Positions 7,475-16,558 are shown, counted from the first letter of the stretch. The stretch is 64,000 bases of DNA from Streptosporangium lutulentum (GCF_030811455.1 NZ_JAUSQU010000002.1:1-64000); one strand, 5' to 3'. The notes: generated by a model not told the origin, from the letters alone. Program-made: numbers and translations.

Positions 7475-7750
7475 TCAACCGCCCGGCTTCCCGGCGGGCC
7501 CCGCACCTGGGCCGTCCTCCGCCGTGTCTCCGCCCGCGGCGGCTAGGCGCAGCGTCTGCCACCCGTCCCCGGCATCTTCCGCTCGCCAGTCATCCGGCCA
7601 CAGCCGCTCCACGCCCGCCGGCACAGGAGCCAGCCGCACCCCCTCAAACCCGGCTGCCTTCAGCCCCCGCGCCCCGACGAACCGGGCGCCGCCGGTGAAG
7701 GTCGCCCCGTGGAATTCGGCGGCGCGGAGACGGCAGCCGGTCAGATTCAC
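7475..7750 (-). pseudogene. C-terminal fragment of a pentapeptide-repeat protein
   Basis: The translation starts with pentapeptide-like units (MNLTGCRLRAAEFHGATFTG, ARFVGA, GLKAAGFEGVRL) followed by a typical tail (VERLWPDDWRAEDAGDGWQT). Only about two coils are present where family members carry many, and the upstream sequence shows no continuation. This is probably the 3' remnant of a longer gene. A matching kind of N-terminal fragment lies at 44072-44449. Confidence 0.5.
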
Positions 7751-7805
7751 GTCGATTCGGTCACCCGCTGCCCGGCCGCGTCATGCACGGTGATAGACAT
7801 TCGGC

Positions 7806-8603
7806 GTGGAAAAGAATCTTAAGTTCCCTGACCTGCTGCGACTGATCGATGAACGGTCGACCGCCTTCCGCGCCGCGGTCGCCGCCGCGCCCAGTCTCGA
7901 CGCACAGGTGCCGACCTGCCTCGAGTGGACGCTGTTCGATCTGGTGAAGCACCTGGGTGGGGGAGACCGTTTCTGGGCCGCCATCGTCGGCGCGGGGCCT
8001 GCCGACGCTCCCCCGGCCGAGGCCACCGCTGCGCGCGCCGCTCTGGAAGTGCCGCGGGAGCGTGAGGCCCTGCTGGCCTGGCTGGCCGCGTCGACGCAGC
8101 TTCTGCTGAGCGCCCTGCGCGAGGCAGGACCGGAGAGCGGTTGCTGGACGTGGTGGCCTGCGTCGCAGTCACCGCAAACCTCCGGCGGTATCGCCCGGCA
8201 CCGGGCCCAGGAGACCGCGGTGCACACGTACGACGCCCAGCTCACCGGGGGCGCCCCGCAGCCGCTGCCAGTCGAGGTGGCACTCGACGGTGTGGAGGAG
8301 TTCCTGTTCACCGTCTGCGCAACGCAGAGTGCCTGGCCGCACAAGCCCACGGGCTTCGACTTCCACGCCGCCGAGGGCCGCTCCTGGCGCCTCACGGTCG
8401 ACGGCGACGGCGCACGCTCCACCCGCATCCCCGCGCCCACTGCCGCGACCGGCGAGGACTCGGACGCAGCCGGCGCCTCCATCCATGGCACGGCCAGTGA
8501 GTTGGTCCTCTACTTGTACGACCGTATCCCGGCCGACTCCTTGCACGTTGACGGAGACACAGGGCTGCTCGACCTGCTCCGCGCCTGGGAGCCGGAGGAG
8601 TAG
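7806..8603 (+). CDS. maleylpyruvate isomerase-family (mycothiol-dependent) enzyme
   Basis: 265 residues. The N-terminal four-helix MDMPI/DinB-like domain has CLEWTLFDLVKHLGGGDRFW (about 38-57) and HRAQETAVHTYDAQL (about 137-151), which carry the metal-ligand histidines usual for this family. The C-terminal part (LTVDGDGARSTRIPAP; GTASELVLYLYDRIPADSLHVDGD) matches the actinobacterial C-terminal domain of mycothiol-dependent enzymes. Substrate unknown. GTG 7806 is used; no good ribosome site is visible. It lies between two inverted IS-end remnants (7178-7200 and 9096-9118), so it may have been carried as cargo. Confidence 0.85.
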   Translation: MEKNLKFPDLLRLIDERSTAFRAAVAAAPSLDAQVPTCLEWTLFDLVKHLGGGDRFWAAIVGAGPADAPPAEATAARAALEVPREREALLAWLAASTQLLLSALREAGPESGCWTWWPASQSPQTSGGIARHRAQETAVHTYDAQLTGGAPQPLPVEVALDGVEEFLFTVCATQSAWPHKPTGFDFHAAEGRSWRLTVDGDGARSTRIPAPTAATGEDSDAAGASIHGTASELVLYLYDRIPADSLHVDGDTGLLDLLRAWEPEE

Positions 8604-9291
8604 GACGTAGCGGGGGCGGTTGGCCGCGCCTCGAGCCGGTAGGACACGACTCTTCGCCAGGTTCGTCAGTCGCGGCACCGGGCTCAAACCCGCGAGGCGG
8701 CCTCGGGGCGTCACCAAGCCGACCGTCTACCTGGTCAGAGCTCGAACTCACGTACACGGCGAACTGCCAACGGTAGAACGACAACAGGGCGTTGACCCTG
8801 GCCTCCAAGGTGTCTTGCCTCGGCGCGTCGTCAGGTACGGCCAGAAGACGTTCCATCCGCCAGCCGTTGCGCTGCCACGCCAGGTAGCCGGCGACCACCG
8901 GAACACCGACCTCGTTCCAGACGCCGGCCTGCCCGGTCTCCTGTTCAGGGCGAAGTCTGGAGCACGGCGCGTCCCTTACGTGGCTGACGTGACAGAACAA
9001 CCCCTGGATATCTGTAAGCCACGTGCGCACCACCCCACATGCCTTACGTGCCTGGCGCCTCACGGCGACCCCAGATAACCGAACAGCTCGGCGAGGTGGC
9101 TCTCAAACTCGTCGATACGAGCCCACGCTCCGGCCGAGGTGGCTCTCCGCTCGCGAACATGTGGCTCCGGATCTCACCTACAAAGCCAAACGCGGAACCG
9201 CAATGCGGCCAGAGCACGGTGAACTCCACCCGACGCGGGTTCGAACGCTCGCAAGCTTGATCGGTACAGCTCGACGGTTAAGGTCGTCGGT
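8604..9291. other. gene-free stretch with second IS-end remnant
   Basis: No gene could be supported. At 9096-9118 a 23-bp box beginning GTGGCTCTCAAACTCGTCG is an inverted match (21/23) to 7178-7200. A further GAGGTGGCTCTCC box follows at about 9139. This looks like the opposite end of the same class of insertion element. Confidence 0.45.
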
Positions 9292-9894
9292 ATGGCGGGA
9301 ACGGTGGCGGTGATGGCGCGGGTGGCGCATGGCACGCGCAAGCGACTGACCGCCCGGATGGAGGCGGAGCGGGCGCGGCGGAGCGCGCTGCTGACGGCGG
9401 CGCGGGCGGAGATCGGGCCGCACCTGGCCGCTCTGGAGCGCGCCGAGCGGCGCGCCGCCCTGACGCGCCGACTGGCCGAGCTGCGTGAGCACGGCGAATT
9501 GGCCGACACCGTCGACGTGCTGCTTACGCACGCGGTGCGGGGGGAGATGGCGGCGCGCGCTTGGGATGTGGACTGGCCACCGGTTCCGGCCGGCGCGCCC
9601 AGGGCCGGACGCTGGCCCGGCTCACGTGACGGCGGCTGGCCGGAGAAGATCGTGGCCCGCATCCCCGCAGAGCTGGAGGCGCAGGTGCACGCGGCCTGCT
9701 GGCACACCAGCAAAGAGGCGATCGCGGAGCTGCGCACCTGGCGCGACGCGCGCCCGGCCCCGGTGTTCGACGTCGACGCCCTTGCCCTCTACGAGCGCCT
9801 GGCCGATCAGGTGACGACCCCGGGGGAGATCTGGCGTGCGGCCGTCGACCGGGCCCTTCTTGCGCCGCCCGCCGAGATCCCGCTGGGGCCCTGA
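9292..9894 (+). CDS. hypothetical helical protein
   Basis: 200 residues. The N-terminal half is a basic, alanine/arginine-rich probable coiled coil (about 10-85: RKRLTARMEAERARRSALL, LERAERRAALTRRLAELREH). The C-terminal half has aromatic residues (WDVDWPPVPAG) and helices ending at LLAPPAEIPLGP. ATG 9292 has AAGG 8 nt upstream. No known domain recognised. Palindromic AAGCTTGC sites lie on both sides (9250-9257, 9908-9921). Confidence 0.55.
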   Translation: MAGTVAVMARVAHGTRKRLTARMEAERARRSALLTAARAEIGPHLAALERAERRAALTRRLAELREHGELADTVDVLLTHAVRGEMAARAWDVDWPPVPAGAPRAGRWPGSRDGGWPEKIVARIPAELEAQVHAACWHTSKEAIAELRTWRDARPAPVFDVDALALYERLADQVTTPGEIWRAAVDRALLAPPAEIPLGP

Positions 9895-10088
9895 CGGACC
9901 GGTCTTAAAAGCTTGCAAGCTTGAAAAGCAATGGTTAGAGGCGTGATTCCAGTTACGTGTGAGATCGGGAGGGCGCATGGTCGCCTCCAGGGAATGCTCC
10001 CGGCCGCGTGTCCTTGGTGCGGGTCGTCGTGGTTGCCGGGGCCGCGCCCCAGCGACCGGCGACAGGGGAGGGAAGGCGTGCGGGGGTG

Positions 10089-11105
10089 TTACCCGGTCAG
10101 GGTGGCGAGGTAGGACTCGGTCACGCTCCAGGGTGTCAGCTCGATGCCGAATCCGCTGTGGGTCCCGTCGTGGGTGTGGACGAGTTTGCCCGACAGGTGC
10201 ACGATGTCGCCGGTGCGAAACGCCCCGGTGTAGGCGCCGAGGTAGGACCGCATGTGGGTGATCTTACGGGCGAAGGATTCGGGTTCATCCACGGTGGAAG
10301 ACAGGATCGTCTTCACCTTGATCCCGTACAGGGCCGGGGTGACGAGTCCTTCGGTGTGGTCGGTGATTTTCGCCAGCAGGGCCATGTGCCCGATCTCTTT
10401 GGCCGTGGTGCGGGCGAAGGTCTGATCGCCGTCGCCGCGGATCGGCTCGCAGTTGATGTGCGCACCGGTGCGGGCGGTGAGGCCTTGGAATTTGCGGCGT
10501 TCCTGCTTGATGAGGGTGTCAAAAGCGCTGCCGGCCATGTACTTGGCCCGGCGGATGTACAGCTGCATCAGGTTCTCCCCCTCATAGGGGCGGATCAGCT
10601 CACCGGCGGCGAACAGCTCGCCGGCGGCCTGGTAGCCGTCGTGGCCGTAGCAGACCAGGTCGATGTCGGAGCGGTCGTTGAAGCAGCCGACCAGGAAGGA
10701 GCCGGTGATGCCGAACAGGTGCTGGGCGCCGAGGGAGACGATCCGGTTGATGATGGCCAGCAGGTCCGCGCCCGCGCGGGCGCCTTCGACCAGGGCCGGG
10801 TTGTCGTGGATGGTGGCCAGGGCTTCGCGGCAGGAGTAGCGCAGCGCCACCTCCTGGCGGGGCAGGCCGGTGATGACGCAGCCCAGGACGTCGGAGTAGA
10901 CGTAGCATTCGGGCCGCTCGGCGAGGATGCCGAAGGATTTGGACACGACGCTGTTTTGCCGGTAGGTGCGGCCCAGCAGCTGGCGGTCGCCGTTGTCGTC
11001 GGGGTGGTATTTGACGTAGCCGAGGTAGTGGCTGCCCGGGTGGACGTCGCCGATGACTTTGAAGACCACGCCGTGGCGGTCCATGAGGTAGTCGCGGTCG
11101 CGCAC
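10089..11105 (-). CDS. nucleotidyltransferase-domain protein
   Basis: From GTG 11105 (the first sensible start after the upstream kinase stop) it is 338 residues. A Pol-beta-type nucleotidyltransferase signature lies at about residues 133-153: FGITGSFLVGCF...SDIDLV, giving the GS and DxD motif. The N-terminal part (DRHGVVFKVIGDVHPGSHYL and LGRTYRQNSV) and the long C-terminal region are particular to a family I cannot name. It lies 25 bp downstream of an APH-like kinase on the same strand, so the two are probably one operon. Candidate substrates are a nucleotide, RNA end or small metabolite. Confidence 0.75.
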   Translation of the reverse strand: MRDRDYLMDRHGVVFKVIGDVHPGSHYLGYVKYHPDDNGDRQLLGRTYRQNSVVSKSFGILAERPECYVYSDVLGCVITGLPRQEVALRYSCREALATIHDNPALVEGARAGADLLAIINRIVSLGAQHLFGITGSFLVGCFNDRSDIDLVCYGHDGYQAAGELFAAGELIRPYEGENLMQLYIRRAKYMAGSAFDTLIKQERRKFQGLTARTGAHINCEPIRGDGDQTFARTTAKEIGHMALLAKITDHTEGLVTPALYGIKVKTILSSTVDEPESFARKITHMRSYLGAYTGAFRTGDIVHLSGKLVHTHDGTHSGFGIELTPWSVTESYLATLTG

Positions 11106-11130
11106 CAGGGGCAGCGCCCTGCCCAGCGGG

Positions 11131-12054
11131 CTATGGGGCGGTGGGAGCGAAGGTGGCGGTGAACTGGGCCAGGGTGGGGAAGGTGGCGGTGTCGATCGTG
11201 GTGGTCGACGCATAGTGCTCCAGTCCCATCTGCGCAAGGGCGCGGCGGTAGTGCCATTTAAGGCGCTTGTCGTGCCGGCTGACATCGACCGGTCGCATCA
11301 AGGCCAGGAAGAACAGGCATTTGACTAGCAGGAAGTCGGCCAGGTACCCACTCAGCGGGCACCCGTATGCGCCGGTGGCGACCTCATCGAGGGCGGTCAG
11401 GTAGTGGGCCCGCTGCGCCGGGGTGAGGCGGTATCCCTTGCCGCCGCCTTTGAAGGCGACGATGTCGAGCATCGGGTAGACGTCGTAGCCCAGGGGGGCC
11501 AGGCCGTGGTGCTGCCAGTCGATCACCCCGGTGGTGAAGGCGTTGGGCAGCCCGTAGTCCAGGTGGCTGTGACACATCGCCACCCCGCTCAGCCGCTCGA
11601 CGACCTCATCGAGGGCCGCGTGCACGCGGGGGGTGTCCAGGTCGGGGTTTTCGGCGAAGACGTTGTCGGTGAAGCCGGCCTGGCGCACCCATGCCCGGAC
11701 CCGTTGCGGCCCGGCGGGCAGCGCGGTGCGGGCTTGGGCTTCGAGCAGCCGGCCGGAGATGGCGGCCGCCGCCTCGATCACGCTGTCGGCCACCTGGCCA
11801 CCGGCGCCGGTCAGGGCCGCGTCATGCAGGGAGACCTCACCCAGGCTGCGCTCGGTGAAGAAGTGCCGGCCCTCCTCGATGCCGTCGGCGACGATCTGCG
11901 GCACGGGGTAGCCGAGTTCGGCGGCCCGGCGCTGGAAGTCGGCTTCTTCTTTCACGGTGTGATCGCCGGTGCGTTTGTAGAATCCGCCGTCGGTGCTGCG
12001 CCATACCGCGCCGTCGGCGGCGGTGCGGTGTTTGATGAATTCCCAGTCGCTCAC
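11131..12054 (-). CDS. APH/choline-kinase-like phosphotransferase
   Basis: 307 residues. The kinase-fold catalytic loop CHSHLDYGLPNAF (HxDxxxxN) is followed by TGVIDWQHHGLAPLGYDVYP, the IDW metal-binding segment and activation region. An N-terminal FYKRTGDHTVKEEADFQRRA supplies the lysine and helix C glutamate. GTG 12054 has AAAGGA upstream. It starts 47 bp from the divergent histidine-phosphatase gene. The substrate is unknown; this family phosphorylates antibiotics, sugars or other small molecules. Confidence 0.8.
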   Translation of the reverse strand: MSDWEFIKHRTAADGAVWRSTDGGFYKRTGDHTVKEEADFQRRAAELGYPVPQIVADGIEEGRHFFTERSLGEVSLHDAALTGAGGQVADSVIEAAAAISGRLLEAQARTALPAGPQRVRAWVRQAGFTDNVFAENPDLDTPRVHAALDEVVERLSGVAMCHSHLDYGLPNAFTTGVIDWQHHGLAPLGYDVYPMLDIVAFKGGGKGYRLTPAQRAHYLTALDEVATGAYGCPLSGYLADFLLVKCLFFLALMRPVDVSRHDKRLKWHYRRALAQMGLEHYASTTTIDTATFPTLAQFTATFAPTAP

Positions 12055-12101
12055 TGTCTTTTCCTTTCATCCGCGAGGAGGTCGCGGAGCGGCAGTAGCG
12101 T
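12055..12101. promoter_or_regulatory. compact divergent promoter region
   Basis: Only 47 bp separate the start codons of the kinase/nucleotidyltransferase operon (minus) and the phosphatase/MetRS-like operon (plus). Both promoters must overlap, which implies co-regulation of the two arms. No clear operator palindrome is seen. Confidence 0.5.
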
Positions 12102-12806
12102 ATGCACATGCTATTGGCTGTGGTGCGGCATGCTGAGTCTGTAGAGAACGCCGATAAATACACTGGCTTTTACCATGATCGGCGCCCCTATGGGGGGCGG
12201 GCGGCTCATCACCTTTCGCGCACCGTGGTCGGTCTGACCCCGCGCGGTTTCCACCAGTCGATATGGCTGGGCCGCACCCTGGCGCCCTTGGTCGGGGCGA
12301 GGGTGCGGGTCTACACCTCCACCTACCGGCGGGCGATCGACACCGCGACGCTCGCCTTCCCCGGCCTGCCCGACGGGTGGCCGCGGCGCACGTCGCTGCT
12401 GGATGAGCAGCACTACGGGGAGGCGACCTACATGACCAAGCAGGAGTTGTTCGCCACCTACCCCGAGGGGGCCGATGATCGGCGGCTGCGCAAGCACCTG
12501 TGGGTTCCTCCCGGCGGCGGTGAGTCCCTGGCCGGCGGCGTCGGGCAGCGAGCACGGGCATTCACCGAGCTCCTGCAGACCAACCTCGACTCCGATCCTG
12601 GCGTTGGTCCGGGGGTGGGATCGGCGATTGTGGCCATCACCCACCACACCATGATCCTGGCATTGCGCGCCCTATTAGAGGACCGGCCGGTCGAAGAGGT
12701 CGTCGCCGAATCCAAGGCGGCTAAGACCCCGAACGCGGCAATCTTCCGCTATGAGATGAGCGACGGCGCGTTCACGAAGACCGACGTTATCGCGCCATTG
12801 ATCTAG
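12102..12806 (+). CDS. histidine phosphatase (phosphoglycerate-mutase) family protein
   Basis: 234 residues. The N-terminal LLAVVRHAESVENADKYTGF carries the catalytic RHAE motif. YTSTYRRAIDTATLAF is the usual second arginine segment, DEQHYGEATYMTKQE gives the acid, and VAITHHTMILALRALL supplies the second histidine. The enzyme should remove phosphate from a small molecule or phosphoprotein. It is divergently coupled with an APH-like kinase and a nucleotidyltransferase and followed 18 bp later by a MetRS-like gene, which suggests antagonistic phosphorylation steps in one pathway. Confidence 0.85.
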   Translation: MHMLLAVVRHAESVENADKYTGFYHDRRPYGGRAAHHLSRTVVGLTPRGFHQSIWLGRTLAPLVGARVRVYTSTYRRAIDTATLAFPGLPDGWPRRTSLLDEQHYGEATYMTKQELFATYPEGADDRRLRKHLWVPPGGGESLAGGVGQRARAFTELLQTNLDSDPGVGPGVGSAIVAITHHTMILALRALLEDRPVEEVVAESKAAKTPNAAIFRYEMSDGAFTKTDVIAPLI

Positions 12807-12824
12807 AAAAGAGAGGAGAAAGTG

Positions 12825-13985
12825 ATGGCGTCGCGGTACTTGTTCTTCAACGGCCCCATACAGAATCAGGAATTCACGTTCGCGGAAAAACCGGGAAAGG
12901 CTGTGGGGATCCGCATCGCGGAGGCGGCCAACCACCTCCTGGGCCAGGAGGTGGTGCCGCACCTGTGGAACACCGCCACCCTGGCCGGAGACCTCCGTCA
13001 CCGGAGTGCGCAGCCGCCGCGGCCACGCGCCGACGTCGAAGCGGACGCGATCGCCGCCAAGTACGCACCCGGCCCCTTGCCGCGCGGCGGGATCGTCACC
13101 GACGCCGACCGCCCGGTCGCCGACCTGGCCTTAGAGATGATCGCCGCCGCCCTGTCGGCCGGCACGCTGGTCATCTGCGACGAAAACGTCCGGGTGTGTG
13201 CCCGGTGCGGGCACATGACCGGCACCGGAGCTCATGCCTGCCGGGCCTGTGGGAACGCCACCACTCGGGCACACCGGACGGAGCACCTGGTCGCCGAGCG
13301 CGACCCGGCCCGGCCAGTGCTGGAGCGCGAGGACATCCACGTCTACCGGCGGCGACCGCCGCTGCAGCTGCGTAACGCCGCGGGCAACGCACCGACCCGG
13401 CTGATCCTCTCGCGCACCCGCGAGCACGGCATCAGTTTGGCGCCGGTGGGGTTGCCCGGTCTGGTGCTGGATCCCCGGGCCGGCCTGCACGTGGCGGTCC
13501 TGGCCGCCGCCCGGCAGCTGCGGGCCGAGGTCGCGGTGATGACCACCACCGCCAACGCCGCCATCAACATCGCCGCGCACGGCCAGCCCTTCCGCACCCA
13601 CCAAGGCCTGCGCCTGCGCTACGCCCTGCACGGACACGTGCCGTACGAGCACACCCACCTGCTGGCGCAGCTGTATGAGAGCCACCGAGCCGACGCCGCC
13701 ACCCAGGCGGCGTTCGAGATGTGGTTCCTGCCGCTGTATGCACTCAAAGAGAAGAACGGCGTGCACTCCGGGCAGCTGCCGGCGCTGTTCACCCACTTCA
13801 TCCGAACCCGCCGAGCCAGACCAGCACGCCCCGATCCGGCGGTCTTGGCTGATATTCGCCAAGCGGTGCAGGCGGGCGATCCCGGCTGGGTGATGCGGCA
13901 GACGGCTCTGGTCCATGCCATGGCCAGCACCTGGGCACCGCGTCCCAGATCGTCGACGACATCGCCGGGGCCATCCCTCACCTGA
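12825..13985 (+). CDS. class I aminoacyl-tRNA-synthetase (MetRS)-like zinc protein
   Basis: ATG 12825 follows GAGGAG (AGAGGAGAAAGTG). 386 residues. An early segment FFNGPIQNQEFTFA looks like the first strand of class I synthetases but lacks a clear HIGH motif. A zinc knuckle CARCGHMTGTGAHACRACGN sits at about 125-145. The following stretch (LILSRTREHGISLAPVGLPG, then VLDPRAGLH) resembles the MetRS segment after its knuckle. KMSKS is not recognisable. If the likeness is real, the protein may bind aminoacyl-adenylate or tRNA without normal synthetase activity. The C-terminus becomes low-complexity (RPRSSTTSPGPS) and may be frameshifted. Confidence 0.45.
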   Translation: MASRYLFFNGPIQNQEFTFAEKPGKAVGIRIAEAANHLLGQEVVPHLWNTATLAGDLRHRSAQPPRPRADVEADAIAAKYAPGPLPRGGIVTDADRPVADLALEMIAAALSAGTLVICDENVRVCARCGHMTGTGAHACRACGNATTRAHRTEHLVAERDPARPVLEREDIHVYRRRPPLQLRNAAGNAPTRLILSRTREHGISLAPVGLPGLVLDPRAGLHVAVLAAARQLRAEVAVMTTTANAAINIAAHGQPFRTHQGLRLRYALHGHVPYEHTHLLAQLYESHRADAATQAAFEMWFLPLYALKEKNGVHSGQLPALFTHFIRTRRARPARPDPAVLADIRQAVQAGDPGWVMRQTALVHAMASTWAPRPRSSTTSPGPSLT

Positions 13986-14056
13986 CCCTCCAATTGCGTG
14001 CCCAGTGCCCGGGGTGCGCATGGCCGCCCCGGGCCCTCGGCCGCGGTTGTCGCGGG

Positions 14057-15001
14057 TTATGACCAGCCGGTGCGATACCGGGCCCAATCCAGCGCGGCGG
14101 CCGCCGCCCGCGCCTGAAAGCCCCGCAGGTTCGGCACCCCGGGCGGCGCCGGCTGTCGGCAGGCGTGCTCCCAATAGCCCGCGCACCCCACCGCCCACGA
14201 CGTCAGCACCTGCGCAGGCGCCGCACCCCACGCCACCGCGTCCGCGAGTTGCGCCTCGGCCTCCGCCGGGGCGTGCCCGGCCATGATCAGGTGCGGCACC
14301 AGCGCCGCCACATCGATCCACGCCGCCCCCTGGTGGGCATACGACCAGTCCACGACCACCACCTCACCACCCGCCTCGCGCACCAGGAGATTGTCCGGGC
14401 GGATGTCGCCGTGCACGAGCGTGCTACCGCCGGCCGCGGCCTCCCACGCGCTCTCCGTCGCGGTCAGGGCCATCAGGTTGCGGCGCGCCCAGGCGGGCAG
14501 GTCGGCCGGGGTGTCCTCGGTCAGCCGCGACCACCCGCGCAGCGCCGGTCCCAGCACCTCAGCGACAGCCGGCGCCGCAGGCAGCGGGCACGGCGTCAAC
14601 GTCTCCCGCAGCCGACTCACCGCGTGCACCGTGGCGGCCACGTCCGGCGAACCCGGTCGCAGAGCGGGGTGACGGTCCGCGACGTCGTCGAAGCACAACA
14701 GCACCCAGCCACCCACCTGCCGCGTCCAGCGCAGCGCCGCCACCGGGGCGGCCTCCGGCAGCGCCGCGCTGAGCTCGGCCTCCTGCCGGTAGGTGCCCGC
14801 CACCGGATGCTCCAGCGCGATGCCCTTGAGGAAGGCCCGCGAGCCGTCCTCCAGCAGCAACCGCGCCGCGAGCCCCGGGGTGTAGCCGCCGTCTTGAGAG
14901 CGCGCCTCGACGACGTCATGACCCAGCAAGTGCCTCACTGCCGTCGACACCGTGGACGGAACGTCTTCCCATTGGGGGCGTACAGCGGTTGCGGTGGCCA
15001 T
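14057..15001 (-). CDS. aminoglycoside phosphotransferase-family kinase
   Basis: ATG 15001 has GGAAAGG 8 nt upstream; the open frame continues to 15169 but without a good start. 314 residues. The catalytic loop STLVHGDIRPDNLLV (HGDxxxxN) is followed by VVVVDWSYAHQGAAWIDVAA (DxD/DFG equivalent). LFLKG-like lysine context is in LLEDGSRAFLKGIA. Substrate unknown. It converges on the MetRS-like gene and may belong to the same small-molecule or signalling cluster as the first kinase. Confidence 0.85.
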   Translation of the reverse strand: MATATAVRPQWEDVPSTVSTAVRHLLGHDVVEARSQDGGYTPGLAARLLLEDGSRAFLKGIALEHPVAGTYRQEAELSAALPEAAPVAALRWTRQVGGWVLLCFDDVADRHPALRPGSPDVAATVHAVSRLRETLTPCPLPAAPAVAEVLGPALRGWSRLTEDTPADLPAWARRNLMALTATESAWEAAAGGSTLVHGDIRPDNLLVREAGGEVVVVDWSYAHQGAAWIDVAALVPHLIMAGHAPAEAEAQLADAVAWGAAPAQVLTSWAVGCAGYWEHACRQPAPPGVPNLRGFQARAAAAALDWARYRTGWS

Positions 15002-15210
15002 CTGCGATACCTTTCCGACTCCTCGTGAACCGAGTTTCAGCATGGCAGCCGGGCGCCCGGATTCGCCGCAACGAACATGGTCGCCATCAGGTACGGCCTG
15101 GGGAAGGCCTAGCGGGCGGTGTTCCTCACGGCCGCTACCTCTCCTTGCCAGTGGCGCCCAGCGCGACATCGGGGCTGCCGGAGGGCGCGGCGGGGGTCAC
15201 CTGTGGGAAC

Positions 15211-16119
15211 TCACATCTTTGGTCGCGCCAGGCGCCGGTGAGGGTCGACGAACTCGTCGCGGGAGCCGCGGACGGGTTGCTGAAGGCGGCGGGCCGGTAC
15301 GTCGAGCTGGTCGGGCTTGAGGGTATAGACGTTGCGGATGCGTTCGAGGTCGAAGTCGTTGGGGTTGATGGATTGACGGCCGGTGGTGACGAGCCCGAGT
15401 TCGGTCAGGTCCTTGATACCGGCGGCCCGGGTGTCCTGGCTGAGCCCGTAGTAGGCCTTGAATGCCGAGGGACTGATCCAGACCGGTTGGGGGGCGGCAC
15501 CGGTGAGGGCGTATTGGTCGAGCAGGATCAGGTACATGGCCAGGCCTGCGCCGGTCATGAGCTGAATGTAGCCGTTGGTCCAGAGAGTCGCCGGAATCTG
15601 GGCGTAGTAGTGGGGCCTGGCCTTCTCGGGGTCGTTGCTGAGGGCCTTGGCCGCGGCGCCGGGAGCGATGTAGGGCTCGTCGTTGCCGGTCTCGTTCAAG
15701 ACGGTCACCTTGTTGGCGTGGCCCGGCTGGGCCTGGGTGGCGATGAACATGTGCCCTTCTAGCCACGCCTGAGCCTCGTTGATGCGCCGGGCGCCCGCGG
15801 TCTCGGGCTGGTCGAGATCGAGCAGGCGAGCCCAGACCTGAGCGGGATAGGCCAGCGCGACGCCGTGGTCCTTGGTCTGCATCCACAGGTAGGTGAGCAG
15901 GAGCTTGAGTCGCACCTGGCCGCCGCGTCCACCGCGCAGGCATCGGGCCAGGGGAGGTAGCGGGGCCTGCGGGTCGAACGTAGGGCGCGAGATGAAGCCC
16001 AAGCGGATCTGTGCCCGCTTACGGGCGATCCTGGCAGCCTTCTTCGCGGCGTCCAGCGCCAGACCCGAGGCAACGTCGAGCGACTCCGCGGGAACTCGTG
16101 GGGCTTGCGCCGGGGCCAT
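15211..16119 (-). CDS. putative plasmid replication protein (two winged helices)
   Basis: 302 residues. A basic helical N-terminus (AAKKAARIARKRAQIRLGF) is followed by two regions that read as winged helices: about 78-140 (VRLKLLLTYLWMQTKDHGVA, VWARLLDLDQP, INEAQAWLEGHMFI) and about 185-255 (TGAGLAMYLILLDQYAL, SAFKAYYGLSQDT, DLTELGLVTTGRQS). Tandem winged helices are typical of iteron-binding Rep proteins. Upstream lies an operator-like palindrome and iteron-like repeats. RBS AGGGA precedes ATG 16119. Rep is an inference from fold and context; a transcription regulator is the alternative. Confidence 0.55.
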   Translation of the reverse strand: MAPAQAPRVPAESLDVASGLALDAAKKAARIARKRAQIRLGFISRPTFDPQAPLPPLARCLRGGRGGQVRLKLLLTYLWMQTKDHGVALAYPAQVWARLLDLDQPETAGARRINEAQAWLEGHMFIATQAQPGHANKVTVLNETGNDEPYIAPGAAAKALSNDPEKARPHYYAQIPATLWTNGYIQLMTGAGLAMYLILLDQYALTGAAPQPVWISPSAFKAYYGLSQDTRAAGIKDLTELGLVTTGRQSINPNDFDLERIRNVYTLKPDQLDVPARRLQQPVRGSRDEFVDPHRRLARPKM

Positions 16120-16139
16120 TTCCGTCCCTATCAGTCATA

Positions 16140-16320
16140 CTAGTAAGAGGAAGTATTACTAGGTTACATAGTCATGGTCACAGGCGCATCTCTTATTCGG
16201 GTGCAAGCGTAGGGGTTTCGTGGGCTACAACCCTACCTATTGGGGTGCAAGGGTAGGGGTGGTACCGTTATGCTCACAGAAACGCTTGGTACAAGCGTTC
16301 ATTCGTAGGGTATGGTTTCA
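16140..16320. other. iteron-like repeats and palindrome upstream of rep (oriV candidate)
   Basis: GGGTGCAAGCGTAGGGGT (16199-16216) recurs as GGGTGCAAGGGTAGGGGT (16243-16260), 17/18 identical and 44 bp apart, about four helical turns. A degenerate CGTAGGGTATGG follows at about 16304, and CAACCCTACC at about 16229 is an inverted copy of the GTAGGG core. CTAGTAA (16140-16146) and TTACTAG (16156-16162) form an inverted repeat 20 bp before the rep start, probably its operator. The AT-rich stretch 16140-16180 stands out in this GC-rich window. Confidence 0.5.
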
Positions 16321-16523
16321 ATCAGCTCCTCACCACGAGCGTCCAACATCTCCGGGTTGTGCCCCCGGGGGACGGCCGGCGAGGCGTGGAGCCAGAGAAG
16401 TCCTGGCCCCTTTGGGAGCCGCTATTGGGTCGTCCTCCGAGGAAGAGGCTTCACCGTAGAGCGGTTCGGAACGGGATCCACAGCCGGTTGTGCCCCCGGC
16501 GCCAGACCGCCAGGACAGCTCGC

Positions 16524-16558
16524 CCGAAGGCCGCCGTCACATCGACGGCGGCCTTCGG
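16524..16558. terminator. strong hairpin terminator
   Basis: A 15-bp perfect stem (16524-16538 with 16544-16558, CCGAAGGCCGCCGTC and its complement) has a 5-nt loop. It lies just past the 3' end of the minus-strand gene ending at 16578. Confidence 0.75.

Noticed and set aside
8392-9063. Minus-strand open frame across the mycothiol-type gene's 3' end
   Set aside because: Overlaps a clear plus-strand gene and has arginine/proline-rich shadow composition.
9230-9260. GGTTCGAAC as a tRNA T-arm
   Set aside because: No acceptor or anticodon stems can be formed around it.
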